This document shows positions 26,885-35,761 of a DNA stretch of 64,000 nt, piece after piece. The DNA lies in contig CANTUQ010000295.1 of NCBI GenBank assembly GCA_947683425.1, positions 186,001 through 250,000 of the forward strand. Direction: 5' to 3'. The position numbers and the translations under genes are program-made. How positions within the stretch are numbered: the stretch's first letter is position 1; every line of letters starts with the position of its first letter. The notes under the pieces were generated by a model. It was not told the DNA's origin. It made no database searches and worked only from the letters and a program-made list of their open reading frames with translations. The stretch is from Excoecaria cochinchinensis. Taxonomy: Eukaryota; Streptophyta; Magnoliopsida; Malpighiales; Euphorbiaceae.

Positions 26885-27327
26885 GTCACGAGACGTGACC
26901 TCAGGTCACGACTCGTGACCTGCCGGCTTAGGCCGGTCACGAGTTGTGGCTGTCTGGCACAACTCGTGACCAGCTGAAAAGAGCCCAGTCACGAGACGTG
27001 ACTCCCCGTCACGCCTCGTGACCGGCTGAGTGTAGGTGTCGCGCGATTTGCTGAAGAGAGAAGCAAGTCACGAGACGTGACATTCAGTCACGTCGCGTGA
27101 CCTGCGAGTGTACTAAAGCAAGTCACGAGACGTGACGTCCAGTCACGTCGATTGACCTGCGAGGGCGCTGCGTGATCTGCGGGATCACGTCGCGTGATCT
27201 GCGAGGGACGAGGCGTGATCAGCGAGAAATGTCGTCTGATGCACGAGGAACAGAGCAAGTCACGAGACGTGACCCACAGTCACGACTCGTGACCTGCCCT
27301 GTGAGAAGGCCAGTCATGCCTTGTGAC
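26885..27327 (+). repeat. Cluster of interrupted palindromes GTCACG-NNN-CGTGAC (5' LTR)
   Basis: I count about 14 matches to a 15-bp dyad with 6-bp arms GTCACG and CGTGAC and a 3-nt centre (AGA, ACT, CCT or TCG). Nine have perfect arms, starting at 26885, 26905, 26988, 27008, 27067, 27087, 27122, 27259 and 27279. Most come in pairs with starts 20 bp apart (26885/26905, 26936/26956, 26988/27008, 27067/27087, 27122/27142, 27259/27279). The first of a pair usually has AGA in the centre. Degenerate members lie at 26936, 26956, 27142, 27184, 27205 and 27313. The arms contain the ACGTGAC core resembling bZIP G-box/ABRE sites; a binding role is inference. Confidence 0.85.
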
Positions 27328-28501
27328 TAGCCAATCTCGCCTATTCCCCGTTCTGCTCTTTTTCTGAAATTTCCCAGCTTTTGACTCAATAATAAATCTA
27401 GTATTTTCTTCTGAATGAATTTATACTGTAGTATAATGCCTGTACTACTTGTATATACTCTGATTTGAATAATACCATGAATTTCTGATGAATACTATTC
27501 TGTACTCTGAAATGTGATCTGTTTGACGCATAACCTGCTAGAGTCGAGTAAGTGGATAGTTAGGCATGCCTAATAGAGTCTTTAGCTGCAGCCCTCAGTT
27601 CAGTTTGGACCCCGATCAGGTCCCCGTTTGGTTCCTCGCGAACCCCTCAGTATTAGGATCTTGTTTAAGGTCCCCTCAGTATATGAATAACATGTTTTGA
27701 TAAATAAATAACATTTGATTTGTACCTATGAGGTACCCTCAGTATTCGATTCGTACCCGTAAGGTACCCTCAGTACACTCGTTATCCACTATCTAGAGTC
27801 AGCAGGTGTTCTTTAAATGTTAATGAAATTATTCTGATCTGATCTGGCTTTGAATGGAATATCTGAATGAGTTTAATGATGAAATACATGCTGGTTTATT
27901 CTGTAATGCACATGATTATGAGATACTGAATGTATGGCTTTTAAATGCGAGCATGTTTATTTGGATTATGTAATAGTCCTTGCATTCTGCCATTGTGAAT
28001 GTGTTATGCCTTGACGACCACTGTGAGTGGCCGTCCATAATTTATGTGTGTTTCCCCACTAAGCGTTTATCGCTTAGCACGGTGTTTTTACCCGTGCAGG
28101 TGCGGAAGGCGTTTTGCTTTGGGAGAGTCGCCGTCATCAAGCCAACACAGAACGGATTAGTGTAGGGCTCAGTTTTGTATCAGTGATGATTCTTTTTGTA
28201 TAGAACTCTCTGTATCAGTTTTGTATCAGCTTCCGCTTTTGTATCTATATTTTGTATATGTAATATTATTTTGTATCAGCTAGTTGATCAGATCATTATT
28301 GTAATAGTTTAATTATAGTAATGCATGATCAGCTTTTGCTTTCTACATGTAAAGTTTTTAATTATTCTGTATTTCTGAATGTATGTTAAGAATGATTGTA
28401 TGTTATACTTTGGACTTGCTTGGTGGCACCTTTTCTCATACGGCATCTCACTCCTTCTCGGATGGGATCGCCTACGTATGGGAAGGGGGTGTTACAGTTA
28501 G

Positions 28502-28513
28502 TGGTATCAGAGC
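28502..28513 (+). other. Primer binding site (initiator tRNA-Met)
   Basis: TGGTATCAGAGC, 5 nt after the 5' LTR, is complementary to the 3' end of plant initiator tRNA-Met. This is the usual primer for minus-strand DNA synthesis in plant Ty3/gypsy elements. Confidence 0.93.
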
Positions 28514-28618
28514 ATAGGTTTAGGCGTTTCTGGGTGTTATTGTGATTGTTCTGAGTTTCTTAGATGTGTATGTGTCTAGATCTGTGTTGGCTGATACGGT
28601 TGTTTCTTGTTTGTTTAG
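28514..28618 (+). other. Tekay leader between primer binding site and gag
   Basis: About 105 bp, T-rich, with no gene. It ends in a pyrimidine-rich run and 'tttag' (28609-28618), which looks like a splice acceptor and also holds the in-frame TAG (28616-28618) that bounds the gag frame. Confidence 0.5.
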
Positions 28619-29428
28619 ATAGCTTCTAATTCTGCTCATGGTGCGCGTGAGGAATCCGCCGAGAGTGTGAATCCTCCAGCTGTAGATCAGTCTGTTTCTG
28701 TTACTGTGTCGGCTCAGCATGCTAGGGTTCAGCCCGAGGCCGCATCCATGCCCTTTGAGGCTATGTTTAGACTGCATCAGGACATGGCTAGGGTTTTGGA
28801 GAGAGTGACTGCTCCTAGAGCACCTATGGAGAATCTGAGGAGAGCAGGAGTTGAGGATTTCTATGGTACTGGGTTGAATGAGTCTGAGATTGCAGAGAGA
28901 TGGTTAGACAAAGTGAAGCGTGCCTTGAGAGAGATTCGGTGTCCTCCCGACCAGCAGGCAGAGTGTGCTTTAGCTCTTCTTCAGGGGTCTGCTTTTGAAT
29001 GGTGGGAGTTAGTGTGCAGGCATCCTCAGTTACCGGATCCGATTACCTGGGAGTTCTTTGAGGGTGAGTTCACAAAGAAGTACATCACTCAGACTTATAG
29101 AGATTCGAGATGGGGGCAGTTTTTGGGTTTGAGACAGAGGGCCATGTCTGTAGCTGATTATGAGAAAGAGTTCAACAGATTATCTCGCTATGCCCCTCGA
29201 GGAGTTATGACTGATGACTTTAGATGCAAGCATTTCGAGGCTGGGTTAAATGAGTCTCTGAAGATTGCTTTGATTTCCTTGATGTGTATTCCTGGGGTTA
29301 GCTACTATCAGATTGTAGAGGCTGCTGTGAGAGCTGAGTTGTCTGAGACTGTGTTGAGAGAGAGAGCTCAGAGGAGGAGTTCTTCTCGTGGAGGATCTTC
29401 TTCGAGTAAGAGATCTAGGAACCCATAG
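28619..29428 (+). CDS. gag: Gag capsid protein, N-terminal part, ended by in-frame TAG
   Basis: Structural protein forming the virus-like particle. The open frame starts after TAG at 28616 and ends at TAG 29426-29428. The middle matches the retrotransposon gag family (Retrotrans_gag): WLDKVKRAL, a W-W pair in FEWWELV, FTKKYI, and RLSRYAP are typical landmarks. The start is unclear. The first in-frame ATG is at 28748. An ATG at 28638 begins a plausible basic leader but in another frame and meets a stop at 28668-28670; either a small indel broke the start or splicing supplies it. After the TAG the same frame continues into a Gag-type zinc knuckle and then pol, so the stop interrupts Gag itself. 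It could be a C-to-T nonsense change (a CAG codon is one base away) or, less likely, a readthrough stop. Confidence 0.88.
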   Translation: MASNSAHGAREESAESVNPPAVDQSVSVTVSAQHARVQPEAASMPFEAMFRLHQDMARVLERVTAPRAPMENLRRAGVEDFYGTGLNESEIAERWLDKVKRALREIRCPPDQQAECALALLQGSAFEWWELVCRHPQLPDPITWEFFEGEFTKKYITQTYRDSRWGQFLGLRQRAMSVADYEKEFNRLSRYAPRGVMTDDFRCKHFEAGLNESLKIALISLMCIPGVSYYQIVEAAVRAELSETVLRERAQRRSSSRGGSSSSKRSRNP

Positions 29429-32400
29429 GATGAGTCAGCATCTGGTCCGGCTTCTAGAGGTAGACGTCAGGGTTCTACAGCTGTGTCAGGTTCCGGAAGG
29501 GGTAGTAGAGCTGAGACTACATCAGTTTGTCCTCATTGTAGTAAGTCACATCGAGGTGAGTGTAGGTGGCTCTCTGGTGCATGCTTCAGGTGTGGGAGTT
29601 CGGAGCATCAGTTGGCTGGTTGTCCAAGGTTGCAGGAGGATTCAGGTTCTCAGAGAGAGGGCAGTAGGGTCGGTTCGAATGCTTCTCAGGCTACCCGTGG
29701 CAGAGGCCGAGGTAGAGGTAGAGGTGGCCGGCATAGAGATGGAGCTGCTTCTGAGACTGTTGAGCATCCTCCTCAGGGTGCCATTAGAGCTTATGCTATG
29801 AGAGCCAGAGATGAGCAGGATGCGCCTGACGTTATTGCTGGTAAGTTCCTACTCCATGACACTGAGTTGTATGCTCTAATTGATCCTGGTTCCACACACT
29901 CATATTTGTGCACAGATAGAATTGTTGATAAATTGCATTCAGTTGATCAGTTAGATTATGAGATTTGTGTGACCAGTCCATTAGGGCATAGTGTCAGTGT
30001 GAGTAGAGTTTTTAGGAGTTGTCCTCTGATTGTTGAGGGAGCTGTGCTTCCAGCGGATCTGATTGAGTTACCCTTCAGAGAGTTTGACTTGATTCTGGGT
30101 ATGGACTGGTTGGGTAAGCATCGGGCTGTAGTTGATTGCCATAGGAAGACAGTTGTACTTCGGGATAGAAGTCAGTCTCTTGTGTTTCTGAAAGGTTTGG
30201 GTGCTAGTTCGTTGAATAATGTTATTTCTGAGATGCAAGCTAAGAGATTTATCAGGAAAGGTTGTGAGGCTTTTCTAGCAGTTGTGTTAGATTCCAGGAG
30301 GGATCAGGTTCAGATTGAGGATATTCCTGTAGTGCGGGAGTTTAGTGATGTGTTCCCGAGCGAGTTGCCTGGTTTGCCTCCTGAGAGAGAGGTTGAGTTG
30401 TCCATTGAGATTATGCCAGGTACAGCACCTATTTCGAGAGCACCTTATCGGATGGCTCCTGTAGAGTTGAGGGAACTTAAATCTCAGTTACAAGAGTTAT
30501 TGGATAAGGGGTTTATTCGACCTAGCATATCTCCTTGGGGAGCTCCAGTGCTGTTTGTCAAGAAGAAAGATGGATCCCTGCGGACGTGTATTGACTACCG
30601 CCAGATTAATAAGATTACAGTGAAGAATAAGTATCCATTGCCTAGGATTGAAGATTTATTTGATCAGCTTCGAGGTGCGGGTGTCTTTTCCAAGATAGAT
30701 CTTCGATCAGGGTATTATCAGCTTCGTGTTCAGGATGCAGATGTGGTTAAGACTGCATTTCGGACTAGGTATGGCCACTATGAGTTTCTTGTGATGCCGT
30801 TTGGTTTGACAAATGCTCCAGCGGCTTTTATGGATCTGATGAATCGTGTGTTTAGGCCATACTTGGATCGATTTGTTGTAGTGTTCATTGATGACATCTT
30901 GGTGTATTCCAAGGATGAGAGTGAACATGAGGAGCATCTCCGATTAGTTCTTCAGATGTTGAGAGAGCATCAGTTGTTTGCTAAGCTTAGCAAGTGTGAT
31001 TTCTGGCTTCGAGAAGTATCATTTTTGGGTCACATTGTTTCAGCTAGAGGTATTCAGGTTGATCCAGCCAAGATTGAGGCGATAGTTGATTGGATAGCGC
31101 CTCGAAATGTTCAGGAAGTGAGGAGTTTCCTCGGTTTAGCAGGTTACTACCGTCGGTTCGTTAAAGGATTTTCTGTGATTGCTGCTTCTATGACTAGATT
31201 GTTGAGGAAAGGAGTTAGATTTGAGTGGTCAGACAGGTGTCAGTCTTGTTTTGATCGGTTAAAGCAGTTGCTTGTTGAGGCTCCTATCCTTACTCAACCC
31301 ATCTCGGGTAAGGAGTTTGTCATTTATAGTGATGCTTCTGGAGTTGGTCTTGGATGTGTGCTGATGCAGGAAGGAAAGGTAGTGGCTTATGCTTCTCGTC
31401 AGTTGAAGCCACATGAGAAGAACTATCCGACGCATGATTTAGAGTTGGCAGCTGTGATATTTGTTTTGAAGATTTGGCGTCATTACCTATATGGGGAAAA
31501 GTGTAGGATCTTCTCGGACCACAAGAGCTTGAAGTATTTCCTTTCACAGAAAGAGTTGAATATGAGACAGCGCAGATGGCTTGAGTTGTTTAAGGACTAC
31601 GACTGCATTGTGGATTACCATCCTGGTAAGGCCAATGTAGTTGCAGATGCTTTGAGTCGGAAGTCAGTTTCAGCTTTGTTCTTGAGGCAATTCAGATGGC
31701 GATTTGGTTCAGATGGGGCTTTGCTTGCCCAGTTGCGTGTGAGGCCTACATTGAGACAGAGGATAGTGGATGCTCAGAGAGATTATCAGAGGCTTCAGCA
31801 GATTGTGCATGAGGTTAGATCGGGTAAGCAGTCAGAGTTCTCAGTTCAGGATGAGGTACTTATGTTCAGAGATCGTTTGTGTGTGCCAGAATCTGAGGAT
31901 TTGAGGAGACAGCTCATGAGTGAGGCGCATAGTTCAGTCTTTACTATGCATCCGGGCAGTGAGAAGATGTACAGAGACATGAAGCAATTCTATTGGTGGT
32001 CCGGTATGAAGCGTGATATAGTGGATTTTGTTTCCAAGTGCTTGACTTGTCAGCAGGTAAAGGCTGAGCATCAGGTTCCTTCAGGTTTGCTTACGCCTTT
32101 ATCCATTCCTGAGTGGAAATGGAATGATATCGCCATGGACTTTGTTTCTGGTTTACCTTTGACTCAGAGGAAGCATGATTCAGTTTGGGTTATTGTGGAT
32201 CGGCTTACGAAGTCAGCTCACTTCTTGCCAGTTAGAGTGGACTACTCCATGGACAGATTAGCCAGTATCTATGTGGATGAGATAGTTCGGTTGCATGGTG
32301 TGCCTTTGTCCATAGTGTCAGATCGGGATCCGAGGTTTACTTCCAAGTTTTGGAAGGAGTTACAGAGAGCTTTGGGCACTAGGTTGAACTTCAGTACAAC

Positions 32401-33250
32401 GTTTCATCCTCAGACCGACGGTCAGTCAGAGCAAGTTATTCAGATTTTGGAGGATATGATGAGAGCTTGTGCATTGGATTTTCTGGGTAGCTGGGACAGA
32501 TATGTATCATTGATGGAGTTTGCCTACAACAACAGTTTCCAGTCGAGTATCGGTATGGCACCATATGAGGCTTTGTATGGTCGTCAGTGTAGGACTCCGA
32601 TTTGTTGGACAGAGCTATCTGAGAGATCTATGATTGGACCAGACTTGGTTAGAGATACTGAAGATAAAATCAGAGTAGTGCAGCGGAATTTGAAAGCAGC
32701 CAAGGATCGACTGAAGTCTTACGCCAATTTGAAAAGGAAAGATGTGCATTTTGAGATCGGGGACAAAGTTTTCCTTAAAGTTTCTCCTTGGAGGAGAGTG
32801 CTTCGATTTGGAAAGAAGGGTAAGCTGAGTCCTCGTTTCATTGGACCTTATGAGATTTTGGCTAAGGTAGGACCTGTAGCCTATAGATTGGCGCTACCGA
32901 TGGAGTTAGCTAAGTTGCATGATGTATTTCACGTTTCGATGCTTCGTCGGTACAGATCAGATCCTTCGCATGTTCTGTCAGTCCAGGATATCCAGGTTCA
33001 GCCAGACTTCTCTTATGATGAGGAACCGCGAGCTATTCTAGCCCGAGAGGTGAGACAGTTAAGGAATAAGCAGATTCCTTTGGTTAAAGTGTTGTGGATC
33101 CATCATGGAGTCGAGGAAGCGACTTGGGAACCAGAGGAGTCGATGAGAGTTCAGTATCCACAGTTATTCAGTTCAGGTGAGAATTTCGAGGACGAAATTC
33201 TTATTAGTAGGGGAGAGTTGTCACACCCCGTTTGCCCCCTAGTAGAATGA
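29429..33250 (+). CDS. pol: Gag C-terminus and Pol polyprotein: protease, RT, RNase H, integrase, chromodomain
   Basis: Same frame as gag, open for 1,273 codons after the TAG. Residues are numbered from the codon at 29483. Zinc knuckle C35-x2-C38-x4-H-x4-C47. Arg/Gly-rich linker 71-83. Aspartic protease active site D134-P-G-S, near 29882. Reverse transcriptase about 320-480 with F468-I-D470-D471. RNase H with D616, E654, D679 and D722. Integrase zinc finger H816, H823, C853, C856. Integrase core D886, D947, E983 with the standard 35-residue spacing. GPY/F motif at 1121-1123. Chromodomain about 1177-1229. All catalytic residues I looked for are present. No ATG occurs until residue 106, as expected for a polyprotein translated through from gag. 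The frame ends at 33248-33250, 32 bp inside the 3' LTR. It would copy the RNA and insert the DNA; as written it needs readthrough of the TAG. Confidence 0.95.
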   Translation, partial: DESASGPASRGRRQGSTAVSGSGRGSRAETTSVCPHCSKSHRGECRWLSGACFRCGSSEHQLAGCPRLQEDSGSQREGSRVGSNASQATRGRGRGRGRGGRHRDGAASETVEHPPQGAIRAYAMRARDEQDAPDVIAGKFLLHDTELYALIDPGSTHSYLCTDRIVDKLHSVDQLDYEICVTSPLGHSVSVSRVFRSCPLIVEGAVLPADLIELPFREFDLILGMDWLGKHRAVVDCHRKTVVLRDRSQSLVFLKGLGASSLNNVISEMQAKRFIRKGCEAFLAVVLDSRRDQVQIEDIPVVREFSDVFPSELPGLPPEREVELSIEIMPGTAPISRAPYRMAPVELRELKSQLQELLDKGFIRPSISPWGAPVLFVKKKDGSLRTCIDYRQINKITVKNKYPLPRIEDLFDQLRGAGVFSKIDLRSGYYQLRVQDADVVKTAFRTRYGHYEFLVMPFGLTNAPAAFMDLMNRVFRPYLDRFVVVFIDDILVYSKDESEHEEHLRLVLQMLREHQLFAKLSKCDFWLREVSFLGHIVSARGIQVDPAKIEAIVDWIAPRNVQEVRSFLGLAGYYRRFVKGFSVIAASMTRLLRKGVRFEWSDRCQSCFDRLKQLLVEAPILTQPISGKEFVIYSDASGVGLGCVLMQEGKVVAYASRQLKPHEKNYPTHDLELAAVIFVLKIWRHYLYGEKCRIFSDHKSLKYFLSQKELNMRQRRWLELFKDYDCIVDYHPGKANVVADALSRKSVSALFLRQFRWRFGSDGALLAQLRVRPTLRQRIVDAQRDYQRLQQIVHEVRSGKQSEFSVQDEVLMFRDRLCVPESEDLRRQLMSEAHSSVFTMHPGSEKMYRDMKQFYWWSGMKRDIVDFVSKCLTCQQVKAEHQVPSGLLTPLSIPEWKWNDIAMDFVSGLPLTQRKHDSVWVIVDRLTKSAHFLPVRVDYSMDRLASIYVDEIVRLHGVPLSIVSDRDPRFTSKFWKELQRALGTRLNFSTTFHPQTDGQSEQVIQILEDMMRACALDFLGSWDRYVSLMEFAYNNSFQSSIGMAPYEALYGRQCRTPICWTELSERSMIGPDLVRDTEDKIRVVQRNLKAAKDRLKSYANLKRKDVHFEIGDKVFLKVSPWRRVLRFGKKGKLSPRFIGPYEILAKVGPVAYRLALPMELAKLHDVFHVSMLRRYRSDPSHVLSVQDIQVQPDFSYDEEPRAILAREVRQLRNKQIPLVKVLWIHHGVEEATWEPEESMRVQYPQLFSSGENFEDEILISRGELSHPVCPLVE
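33205..33218 (+). other. Polypurine tract of Tekay-type element
   Basis: 'agtaggggagagt' immediately before the 3' LTR. It is the expected primer site for plus-strand synthesis, lying within the end of the pol frame. Confidence 0.85.
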
Positions 33251-35756
33251 GCCCGTCTGTCTGTCTGTATGTGTAAGCATTCGCATGTGTTCGGCATTTC
33301 ATAGGGGTATTTTAGTAATAATGCATGTTTTTGGGTTTTATTATTATGCGGGTGCCTACATGACATTAGTGTGTGAATTAGTTAGGAATTAATTGTGTAC
33401 ATTGGAGCATACCATTGTAGGGTGTTTTAATTAAGAATACATTATGTGTGTGTGATGTTTGTTGAGTTAGGGTGTGAGCAATTAGCTTCATCAATAGGAT
33501 TTGGACACATACTTAGGGCAAAGAAAAGAAAAAGAAAGAAGTGAAGATAACAGATTTACATTACCTTCTTCTCTTCTTTTTCTCCATTTTCTTTACTCTA
33601 AGTATTGTGGTGTGGATTGTAGTTTGATTGGTGAAGATAATCTCTCCTTGCATCCCCTAGCTTGGTAAGTGCATATCTTGTCTTTGTTTTACTGTCACTT
33701 TACACCTTCATCTTCTTCTTTAGGTTGAGTTTTAATTTAGGGTTGCATGTTGATGGTCATTTACTGTGTTTGTGTTCTAGCTGAGGCTCCACGTGATCCA
33801 AAGGGGAAAGAGGTTGCTGGACCTAGTGGAGCTAAGTGATAGAGGCTTAGAATTCAGGTTTGGGATTAATTGCTTGTGATTTGCATAATTTGAGTTTACT
33901 GGAAATTTCTAGGGTTTATATGTTCTTGAAGAATTGAATGCAAATACCTTTGATTAGTTTGACTGAATACTGGTTTGAGTTGTTTATATGCTCTTTGAGA
34001 TATTTTCTGGAAGGTAAGAACTGGTTTGAGTAGTTTTTAAACTAATTTAGATTGATTGATTTCGTTCTGGGAAAATTCTGGAAAATATGGTTCAAATCCC
34101 AATTTATCTGATGCTGTCGCGTGACTCACCAGAAAGTGAGGCAAGTCACGAGACGTGACCTCAGGTCACGACTCGTGACCTGCCGGCTTAGGCCGGTCAC
34201 GAGTTGTGGCTGTCTGGCATAACTCGTGACCAGCTGAAAAGAGCCCAGTCACGAGACGTGACTCCCCGTCACGCCTCGTGACCGGCTGAGTGTAGGTGTC
34301 GCGCGATTTGCTGAAGAGAGAAGCAAGTCACGAGACGTGACGTTCAATCACGTCGCGTGACCTGCGAGTGTACTGAAGCAAGTCACGAGACGTGACGTCC
34401 AGTCACGTCGCGTGACCTGCGAGGGCGCTGCGTGATCTGCGGGATCACGTTGCATGATCTGCGAGGGACGAGGCGTGATTAGCGAGAAATGTCGTCTGAT
34501 CCACGAGGAACAGAGCAAGTCACGAGATGTGACCCACAGTCACGACTCGTGACCTGCCCTGTGAGAAGGCCAGTCACGCCTTGTGACTAGCCAATCTCGC
34601 CTATTCCCCGTTCTGCTCTTTTTCTGAAATTTCCCAGCTTTTGACTCAATAATAAATCTAGTATTTTCTTCTGAATGAATTTATACTGTAGTATAATGCC
34701 TGTACTACTTGTATATACTCTGATTTGAATAATACCATGAATTTCTGATGAATACTATTCTGTACTCTGAAATGTGATCTGTTTGACGCATAACCTGCTA
34801 GAGTCGAGTAAGTGGATAGTTAGGCATGCCTAATAGAGTCTTTAGCTGCAGCCCTCAGTTCAGTTTGGACCCCGATCAGGTCCCCGTTTGGTTCCTCGCG
34901 AACCCCTCAGTATTAGGATCTTGTTTAAGGTCCCCTCAGTATATGAATAACATGTTTTGATAAATAAATAACATTTGATTTGTACCTGTGAGGTACCCTC
35001 AGTATTCGATTCGTACCCGTAAGGTACCCTCAGTACACTCGTTATCCACTATCTAGAGTCAGCAGGTGTTCTTTAAATGTTAATGAAATTATTCTGATCT
35101 GATCTGGCTTTGAATGGAATATCTGAATGAGTTTAATGATGAAATACATGCTGGTTTATTCTGTAATGCACATGATTATGACATACTGAATGTATGGCTT
35201 TTAAATGCGAGCATGTTTATTTGGATTATGTAATAGTCCTTGCATTCTGCCATTGTGAATGTGTTATGCCTTGACGACCACTGTGAGTGGCCGTCCATAA
35301 TTTATGTGTGTTTCCCCACTAAACGTTTATCGCTTAGCACGGTGTTTTTACCCGTGCAGGTGCGGAAGGCGTTTTGCTTTGGGAGAGTCGCCGTCATCAA
35401 GCCAACACAGAAGGGATTAGTGTAGGGCTCAGTTTTGTATCAGTGATGATTCTTTTTGTATAGAACTCTCTGTATCAGTTTTGTATCAGCTTCCGCTTTT
35501 GTATCTATATTTTGTATATGTAATATTATTTTGTATCAGCTAGTTGATCATATCATTATTGTAATAGTTTAATTATAGTAATGCATGATCAGCTTTTGCT
35601 TTCTGCATGTAAAGTTTTTAATTATTCTGTATTTCTGAATGTATGTTAAGAATGATTGTATGTTATACTTTGGACTTGCTTGGTGGCACCTTTTCTCATA
35701 CGGCATCTCACTCCTTCTCGGATGGGATCGCCTACGTATGGGAAGAGGGTGTTACA
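33219..35756 (+). repeat. 3' LTR of Tekay-type element
   Basis: 2,538 bp, same length as the 5' LTR, aligned at a constant offset of 7,260 bp with no indel that I could find. By eye I count about 26 substitutions (18 transitions, 8 transversions). Sixteen fall in the dyad-rich segment corresponding to 26821-27330. The pol stop codon lies 32 bp inside. Confidence 0.96.
34145..34587 (+). repeat. Cluster of interrupted palindromes GTCACG-NNN-CGTGAC (3' LTR)
   Basis: Counterpart of 26885-27327. The dyad at 34402 is intact here (TCG centre) but damaged in the 5' LTR. The one at 34444 is damaged here by two CpG transitions, and the one at 34519 has one C-to-T change. Confidence 0.85.
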
Positions 35757-35761
35757 AGGCC
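35757..35761. repeat. Target-site duplication AGGCC (right)
   Basis: Exact copy of 25954-25958. The satellite then resumes in phase. Confidence 0.95.

Larger units (their letters stand above)
25959..28496 (+). repeat. 5' LTR of Tekay-type element
   Basis: 2,538 bp, from TGTCACACC to GGTGTTACA, so the ends form an imperfect 9-bp inverted repeat with TG...CA termini. It is followed after 5 nt by the primer binding site. It contains a CT-rich tract (about 26305-26340), a candidate splice donor at 26405, a cluster of GTCACG-NNN-CGTGAC dyads (26885-27327), and short repeats of 'ggtaccctcagta' type (27580-27780). The small open frames in it are not convincing genes. Confidence 0.96.
25959..35756 (+). 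mobile_element. Ty3/gypsy chromovirus LTR retrotransposon, Tekay/Del type
   Basis: Complete structure of 9,798 bp: LTR, primer binding site, gag, protease, reverse transcriptase, RNase H, integrase with chromodomain, polypurine tract, LTR, with AGGCC duplications on both sides. RT before integrase places it in Ty3/gypsy. The C-terminal chromodomain and the overall similarity, as I recognise it, to plant Del/Tekay polyproteins place it in that chromovirus lineage. The coding frame is open throughout except for one TAG at 29426 and an unclear gag start. It is inserted within a single satellite monomer. The two LTRs are the same length and differ at about 26 positions by my count (about 1.0%), so the insertion is recent on an evolutionary scale. 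Confidence 0.96.

Noticed and set aside
27980..28165. A 61-codon frame in each Tekay LTR (also at 35240-35425)
   Set aside because: No recognisable motif, and it lies in LTR sequence; duplication simply reflects the two LTRs.
29388..29801. A 137-codon frame overlapping the gag-pol junction
   Set aside because: Out of frame with gag-pol and composed of low-complexity Val/Leu/Arg residues; a shadow of the real coding frame.
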